In this document: positions 42,735 to 48,687 of the stretch, piece after piece
Position numbering within the stretch: position 1 is the first letter of the stretch
Layout of the letters: every line of letters begins with the position of its first letter
NCBI GenBank assembly: GCA_003427395.1
Contig: BFEA01000009.1
Location: forward strand, 3,648,234 to 3,696,920
Origin: Chara braunii
Taxonomy: Eukaryota; Streptophyta; Charophyceae; Charales; Characeae
Direction of reading: 5' to 3'
DNA: 48,687 bases
Made by a program: the position numbers and the translations under genes
The notes under the pieces: generated by a model
Databases searched by the model: none
What the model was told of the DNA's origin: nothing
Seen by the model: the letters and a program-made list of their open reading frames with translations, nothing else

Positions 42735-43595
42735 ACAATGAATGCCTAAGCCAGAACCAATGTCCGAATCCCTCTCCTACTGCTAGCACAATATGAAGTC
42801 CACCATAGCCATGAATCGCATCTTCCTCCTCCTTTGGCAAGTACTGGCTATGGTGGACATCAGGGACCTGTTCAAAAGACAACGCAAAAGCAGCTATGTC
42901 CGTTGCACCTCAGGCCGCCATGCCTGACTCTGCCTCGAAGCCTTCTTGTAGCAGCGCACCCTAACTAGGGCCTTCCAGCAGCAGTGCCAACCAAGAAGAT
43001 GAAGATGCCGACCTCCATAGCCAGGTAAGTACCTCGCCACTCTCCTCTTTCACCCCCTCTCCATAGCCAAGCAGAGCACCCAGCTCCTGCTTCCTCCTCC
43101 CAGCGGCGATCTTAGAACCAGCGCCTGCTCAAGCAGCATGACACCCAAACATGCGAACTGCAAATGAGGCTGAGCCTCTCACTCTGCCTCCAGATATAGC
43201 AAGGCACTTGCCTCTTGGGGAGTGATTTCCTGGGCGCTTGGGCCACCCTCCTTTCAGAGGGAAACATCATTGCAGGTCTGATATCGTTTCCACAGGCCCT
43301 AGACTCAGGCTACTTGGACTGGTACCTGCCTACCTAGGCCTACTGGTTCCTTGGCCTCTAAAAATTTTACCTTTTTGTCTTCTTCTGCTAGGCCTACTGC
43401 TACTTGAGTGCTACTGGCCTAGCCCACCCCGCTACTTGAGTGGCCCTAAGCTACCCCTCCGACAACTTGAGTGTTTTCCCCACTGCAACCATCAAAGTCA
43501 CAGCCACAGGTAAGTACCGACCCCGCGGGCCTCTCAAACACACAAGTGCCCTGGCGGGCCACACACACACTCAGGCAGACGTGCGCTCAGACACC
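42735..43595. other. No recognisable gene; two identical splice-donor-like words
   Basis: CAGGTAAGTACC occurs at 43022-43033 and 43507-43518 on the plus strand. The frames around them show no known domain, so exons cannot be asserted. Confidence 0.45.
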
Positions 43596-43828
43596 ACTAG
43601 TGGTTAATTTCGGCCACAAATGGGTGATGTCATTTTCGGCGATTTTTCACCGAAACTACCATATTTCCCTGTTTTTTTGCTTTTTTTCTCTATTTTTCTT
43701 TTTGTGTGATATGCATGTGCTTTAGGGTACATCTGTTTCCAGTTGATGTTCGCAAAATTTTCCACCACATTGCTTTGTGGTGATGCGGCGAAAACCCCCA
43801 AATTTTGGGTCTTCCATTAACCGCTACT
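43596..43828. mobile_element. Candidate MITE (233 bp)
   Basis: Ends form an inverted repeat: ACTAGTGGTTAAT at 43596-43608, and the complement of AGTAGCGGTTAAT at 43816-43828 (11 of 13 match). The interior is AT-rich and non-coding, with a CGG/CCG hairpin at 43635-43660. No target-site duplication is evident. Confidence 0.4.
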
Positions 43829-46325
43829 CCGTGTGGGGGGTGGGGCACGTAGTGGAAAGGGATCTTAAGGCAATGCTCCTTTACCAAGGTTTATCTGATC
43901 GAAGCATTGCAACTATCTTCCAAATTCGGACTTCCAAACAACCATTCCAAACGTGAGAATCCCAGCAAGAAGGGGTTGAAGTACGCATTCAGGCTGCTGT
44001 GGTCCAGTAAGAGGCATCAGACACTTTGAAAATGTACTTGAGAAATTGAGATACTGGACCAGCTGATGACACACTAGGAATTTCGAGCTCATTGTTGCCA
44101 AACGTGCAGGTGTAAACTAGCACTTCCCGAAATGCATCTGACTGCAATTCCGGTCAGACCTGGATGAACCTGACCGCAATCACGTCAAGCGTTTTGTCAA
44201 AAAAGACCTCGTGTGAGTGTGGCCTCAGTGTTTACCACTCAGGATCATCTTCCATGACATCAGTAGAACAACCTGACCAGAACCAGATGGTGGTCGCAGT
44301 AGATGCGTCATCCTGATGGCTAGCAATCAATCAAATCTGACTCGAATTTTGAATCTGAGTTTATCCTGCTGCTAGTAGTTGCTTGTCCCTCTGTTCGGGG
44401 TCCAAGAAGTAGGAGGAGGAGGAGGGAAGGACTGCCAGACTGACATGTGAGAACATATGCAGACCCGAGAAGAAACAACGTGTGGGGGCATCCAGCACAT
44501 TCATAAACTTCACCCCTTAACCCCCACCCCCCTTCCCCCCACAAACAAAAACAAAAAGGGAAAGAGCACCCATAAATCCAAACATGTGTTTGGTGAATCT
44601 CTGAGAATCACTGCTGGCTCTCCTAGAGGTTTCTGAAATGATGGTAATCTCCAAGCTACTTTACCTCACATTCTTAAAATGGAAAATAGATGAATGAGCA
44701 GTGCACAATGATCAAGGAAAGATGTCGCACTCTATAACTGGACCCCGTCCACACTAGGACGTTTTTCAATTGAATCCGATGGCCATTATGGTCAGATACA
44801 TTGAAGGAAACCCGTAACATAGGGCAAAGGTCCTATGATCTTTCCAGTTATGATGTTTGGTTGCTTCCACCTCCATAAACTGCCACTGCCTTACCTCTGA
44901 CAGGTGGGAAGGTTTCTTAAACGTTTGAGCTACCATGGGCCTTGCTGCACTATACCACAGTCTACATGCATTTGGATGCTTTCTAGACTCCATACACTCA
45001 GAATTTTGAGGTCCCATGACTGGTTGTCAATCCAGCCGCAGGTTCCCCTACGGTTTACCCTACCTCTGACAGCCAGATATTTCCACACCTGTGATTTGTA
45101 AGAGGCAAGGCCCTCTTTACTCAGATTACGTGTTTCTGGTGGTTGATATCCCTGTGATCTGCATCTCGGAAGAAAGAACTCAGGGAGACGGGACCTCGTC
45201 CCCCTCCCCCTCCCCCTCCCCCTCCCCCGCTCCCTTTCCCCGCTCCCTTCCCCTCCACTGAAAAAAAAAAAGACATTTTCAGGGCATACTCACACTGGTA
45301 GCTAATATCCCAAATTTCACAAATTTTCCGAGTGTATGTGGTAACACTGAGAGGGAGGGCACACAAAAAGTAGCAAAGGCATACACAAACGTCAGCGGCC
45401 TGCCTGGCACCGGGAGTGCGCATTTTGCGGGCACCTCAAGACATCTTTCTTTTTTTCTTTTTTTTGAGAACAACCCGAGCGGGTGCTAGGGGTGCTGGTA
45501 AGAGCAGACACCACTAGCACTCCCGGGGAGGCTCCATCTATTGGTGGGGAGCAGCACCTGCTGGAAAGTGGGTCCAGCGTCCCTGAACATTTGATTGATT
45601 GTTTGTATGAACAGACGTGCTGAAGTGTTGTCTGTACCTTGTAGGGTCTGTCAACCTTGGATGATATTTGACAGATCGAACTCCGGGCAACTGAGTTGCT
45701 TGCCTACTTGCTGACCTACATAGAGTGACAGTGCTTGCAGACCCCCCGGCTGGTTGTAAGAGCACCGGGCAGGGCCATATGCGAAGATCTGTCTTTCCCC
45801 ATTCACCTGCCAAACGGCCCTTTCTTGCCACAGGAACCTGGGACTGACATCTGTGGTTGATTTCCTGAGCAGGTTGGCCGGTAATCCACCCGTTCCCCTA
45901 CCCCCACCCTTAGAACACGTGGCTAACCCGGATTCCAATCCTGTGTTTTGCTGAGCACTTAGACCCATTCCCCGCCATCTGCCTTGTCTTCATGTAGCTC
46001 CGCTACGTTTGGGTAGCCGCGCCTGGCTGCTTCTGAGACCTTGATTCCACCGAGGATGAGCAGTTGTTGTTGTTACACTCCATGTGGTGGCTGTTTCTGG
46101 CTTCCAACTTGCACCTTCATTTGAACCATCTGTCGCTTCTCCCTGGGGGAGGAGGGAAGGGGGGTGGGGGGGGATGCAGGTGGTGGAGGGGTGGGGAGTG
46201 GTATAAGGATCAGGGAGGTGGAAAGGGGGGTAGATTAGGGAGACGGGAGAAGGATAAAGTTCTGATCTGGGTACGGTAGTTGGAACCTTAGCACCGGGAG
46301 ATGCTGCCAAGTGGGTTCATTGGCC
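43829..46325. other. No recognisable gene; G/C-rich runs
   Basis: No frame matches a known family. On the minus strand, 45199-45230 is a GGGGGA repeat, and on the plus strand 46142-46200 is G-rich; both could form quadruplexes. A T-rich run at 45449-45467 could be the 3' A-tail of the minus-strand LINE. Confidence 0.45.
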
Positions 46326-47410
46326 ACCTATCGTTTCCACTGGATATTGAACTGGGAGTCCAGTTTGAAAAGTGATTTGTTTTTATCCGGCCAGATGGAG
46401 TGGAAGAGGGCCAGGCATTGCGGCTTCTCTATATGGTCCTTTGAGGATTGCAGCTGTTGCTTTAGCTCTTTCCATGCCTGTTGCGTGTGGGTGGTGATTG
46501 TGTTGATGATTGCTTCCCTAGCCTGGGGGAAGCTAAATGCACAACCACTCCGTTCGTGGGAGCACCTCATTCTCCAGGCTAGGAGTAAGACTGTCAGACG
46601 AGTGTAGGAAAATAAGTTTGCTGCATCCCATTGTCGAGTTTCGGGAGTGTGCTTAGCCAGCAGGATTAGTGCTGGATCCCACTGAAGGTGTTGACCTGTG
46701 AGGTGGTGTCATGCCGAATCCCACCAGTGTCGCAGCTGAGCAACCAGTGGACATGTCAGCAGAAAATGTTCCAGGGTTGCTGTAGCACGTTGGGTGGCTC
46801 TCCCACAGTAGGAGCAGATTGGAGAGAGGATGCCTCTCTGTTCCAAGTCAGTCCGTGAAACTAGCCAATCGGGCATGGTCAGGCATCTGTGAATGATCTG
46901 CCACTGAAGGGCTCGGTGGGCTGTGGGCATTAGTTTGGCGTATGTAGACCATTTGAGGTCCAGCAGATCTGGTGCCTGGAGCGGTGAGTCCCTCTCCCAT
47001 CTTTTGATGAGTGTGCTTTGAGTTTGAGGTAGGGTCCATGATGCTTTGTACCCTCCTTTAACTGTATATTCCCAAATCTGCATTCCTTTACCTCCCTTCC
47101 ATTCCCACTGGGCCGGGTCAAAGTGGAGTCAGCTGATAGGTGTAGCCGACTCGTATACCCATCTGTCGTGGTTGCAGTTTTCCACCACTCGGATTCTCAT
47201 GAGTTGGCAGATTGCTGCTTCCGTGTCTCCTTCTTCATGGCGCCGTAGTTGTGTGAATCTAGCACCCGGGAGAGCTGGCTCGAAGGCCTGCAAGACGGCG
47301 GAGGACAATGAGAGGTGAGTGATCTGGTATACTTTCATTGGGGTTGGGAGGTCTTTGTAGAGTACCCACCCAATCCCCATTTCTGAGTGTGGGGCCTTGT
47401 TTGAGTGCAA
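46326..47410 (-). pseudogene. LINE ORF2 C-terminus with zf-RVT zinc motif
   Basis: One frame with two internal TGAs (at 47129-47131 and 46709-46711). It contains WEYTVKGGYKASWTLPQTQS, WQIIHRCLTMPDWLVSRTDL and CSYCGRATQRATATLEHFLL followed by TCP, a C-x2-C plus H-x4-C zinc motif of the zf-RVT type. It then continues MRCSHERSGCAFSFPQAREA to the end. Nucleic-acid binding is the likely role of the motif. Confidence 0.8.
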
Positions 47411-47447
47411 GACGCCACACCAACGGTATTGCGTCGATAAGCAGGTC

Positions 47448-48226
47448 TCATTTCAGTTCTAGTTTTTTGATGTTTCTTAGATTCGTTCTCAATGTTTCCA
47501 CAGTTTTCCAGTCGCCCTCTGAGTGGTCCCATAGGTCTCCTATGGTATAGCATCCTTTTTTAACCCAGGAGAGCCATGGCGAGTTAAAGTGAAGACTGAA
47601 AATATGTCCGTCTTTGTCCAAGATCTGTGGATTTCCAAAAACAGGTTGCCTCACCATGCTACTTGAGACGGGTCTTTTCTTCTCCATAGGCTGATGAGTG
47701 AAGTCCATAGAGGGTCAGTGAGGAGGTCTGTTTTCGCTTGGTTAGCTGGTGATGCTTCTCTCCTGTGTCTCGGTGGGGAGGGTATAGACCAGGCACTGTT
47801 GGTAAGCCATCTTAGTAGGTGTACCTTGATCTGGGATCCCACATCCGGGGCCAAGCAGGAGAGTTGGATGTATGCCAGGGGGGCGCAAGGGATGTCGTTA
47901 CCAAGTAATAATCTGATAATCAATTTGAAAATTAGGGCATCTATTTCGTCCCGTGGGTCTATTATTCCCAAGCCCCCTTTCTCACGTGGTTGAGCAATGT
48001 GCTCCCAGGCCACGCGGTAGATACATCTGGCATCTGAATCCACATTTTTCCACAGGCAAGTAGCTACCGCTCTCCTCAATTGTGCTAGTTGTTTTGGGGC
48101 CAGTTTCCAAAACGCGGTTTTGTACCAGATACCCGCAAGATTGAGTTGTTTATGGCTAGGGCCCTTCCAAGTTCCCACTATGGATGTGTGGAGGCCCTTC
48201 CATTTCGTGATGTTTCGGAGGGCCAT
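47448..48226 (-). pseudogene. LINE ORF2 thumb/connection region
   Basis: The frame 48226-47651 reads ALRNITKWKGLHTSIVGTWK, IWYKTAFWKLAPKQLAQLRR, CLWKNVDSDARCIYRVAWEH and EKGGLGIIDPRDEIDALIFK: the W, LW and GGLGI blocks that follow RT in plant-type LINEs. It shifts near 47690 to a second frame (SSSMVRQPVFGNPQILDKDG, CYTIGDLWDHSEGDWKTVE) that ends at 47448. Confidence 0.82.
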
Positions 48227-48667
48227 GTCGACAAGGATATTGCAGTGGTCCCCCGGGGAGGCTAACCCCCAGGATTTTTATGGCCTTCTCCTTTCCTCTC
48301 CAATTGACACTGGGTTGGGCTGGGGGAGGCTGGTCCTGGGAATCTAGCAACCACCCTTCGGTTTTACTCCCCAGTTCACTTTCATGTCAGTTGCCACTGA
48401 GAGCAGATGGACAACCTCCTCTACTGCCCTCAAGCTTTGGTTGTTGGCCCGGATGAGCATCGTGAGGTCATCTGCGAAGAGGGAGGTGACGGGTATGAGG
48501 TGTGATGGGATTTCTGGTATGTCTATCTTTTGGACTTGGCGGTTAGTCCTTATGAGGGCCGCCAAGCCTCCATGACAATAACAAAGAGGAGCAGGGCGAT
48601 CAGATCCCCTTGTCTGACGGACCATTGGAAATGAAGGGTGGGGATAGGTGGCCATTTAGCATGATGG
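48156..48667 (-). pseudogene. LINE reverse transcriptase, palm region
   Basis: From 48660: SVRQGDLIALLLFVIVMEA matches the LINE RT block that is usually RQGDPLSPLLF. A one-base shift near 48565 follows, then the catalytic box VTSLFADDLTMLI (FADD). Further on is EKAIKILGVSLPG, the conserved -YLG- type block, with another shift near 48240. The upstream endonuclease and the first RT blocks are absent from the window. Confidence 0.87.
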
Positions 48668-48687
48668 TTTTTTTTTTTTTTTTTTTT
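48668..48687. repeat. Poly-T at window edge
   Basis: Twenty T bases close the window, directly upstream (minus strand) of the truncated LINE RT. They may be the A-tail of another element or an assembly edge. Confidence 0.9.

Larger units (their letters stand above)
46326..48667 (-). mobile_element. 5'-truncated LINE (non-LTR retrotransposon), minus strand
   Basis: Contains the second half of ORF2: RT, thumb/connection and a zf-RVT-type zinc motif, all minus strand and in the right order. It begins at the A run at the window edge and continues to at least 46326, where the last plausible ORF2 frame ends. The 3' UTR and tail probably extend lower. Confidence 0.85.

Noticed and set aside
42451-42796. 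Poly-Asn / poly-Leu protein
   Set aside because: Direct translation of the TAA microsatellite.
44110-44780. Possible large fold-back element between about 44.15 and 44.78 kb
   Set aside because: GTCCACACTAGGACGTTTTT and the reverse complement of 44190-44225 look loosely alike, but the match has too many gaps to support an inverted repeat by eye.

Overview
This window looks like repeat-packed nuclear DNA of a eukaryote. The best-supported genes are all retroelement genes: Ty3/Gypsy gag-pol relics, a chromodomain integrase, a primer-binding site matching plant-type tRNA-Asp, and a non-LTR (LINE) reverse transcriptase. Together with the dense satellites and assembly gaps (13957-14036 and 26598-27382), this suggests a large green-lineage genome, possibly a streptophyte alga or a plant. 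That assignment is an inference; no host gene or rRNA confirms it. I recognise no intact host protein gene.

Layout. 1-206 is a tetranucleotide repeat. 417-8062 (minus) is degenerate Gypsy copy A: integrase, RNase H, RT and protease remnant, then four tandem paralogous ORFs of unknown function on its 5' side. 8063-10770 has no recognisable gene. 10771-14406 is a satellite zone: a GA run, a 53-bp minisatellite, a 168-174-bp satellite and a 166-nt pure purine tract. 14407-17900 is non-coding, with diverged direct repeats, an exact 162-bp triplication, a 26-bp minisatellite and many perfect hairpins. 17940-26354 (minus) is Gypsy copy B, a relative of A that keeps a gag gene with a zinc knuckle and two of the unknown 5' ORFs. 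After the large gap, 28221-31783 (minus) holds a chromovirus integrase with chromodomain, joined abruptly to a gag-like frame that belongs with a tRNA-Asp primer site (31895-31914) and an LTR (31917 upward). A second LTR of that family lies in the opposite orientation at 37187-37893. 34443-35660 is an array of hairpins with an almost invariant ATAAGTT loop and changing but complementary arms. 39630-40005 has two tRNA-derived (SINE-like) sequences. 46326-48667 (minus) is a broken LINE.

The most interesting signals are (1) the covarying hairpin array at 34.4-35.7 kb, arranged as two ~790-bp-offset blocks of seven, and (2) the uncharacterised ORF family, repeated in tandem and lying 5' of gag/pol in both Gypsy copies. 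The coding elements are all decayed. Where two copies can be aligned, most stop codons are explained by C-to-T or G-to-A transitions (Trp to stop, Arg CGA to TGA), as expected for silenced, methylated repeats.
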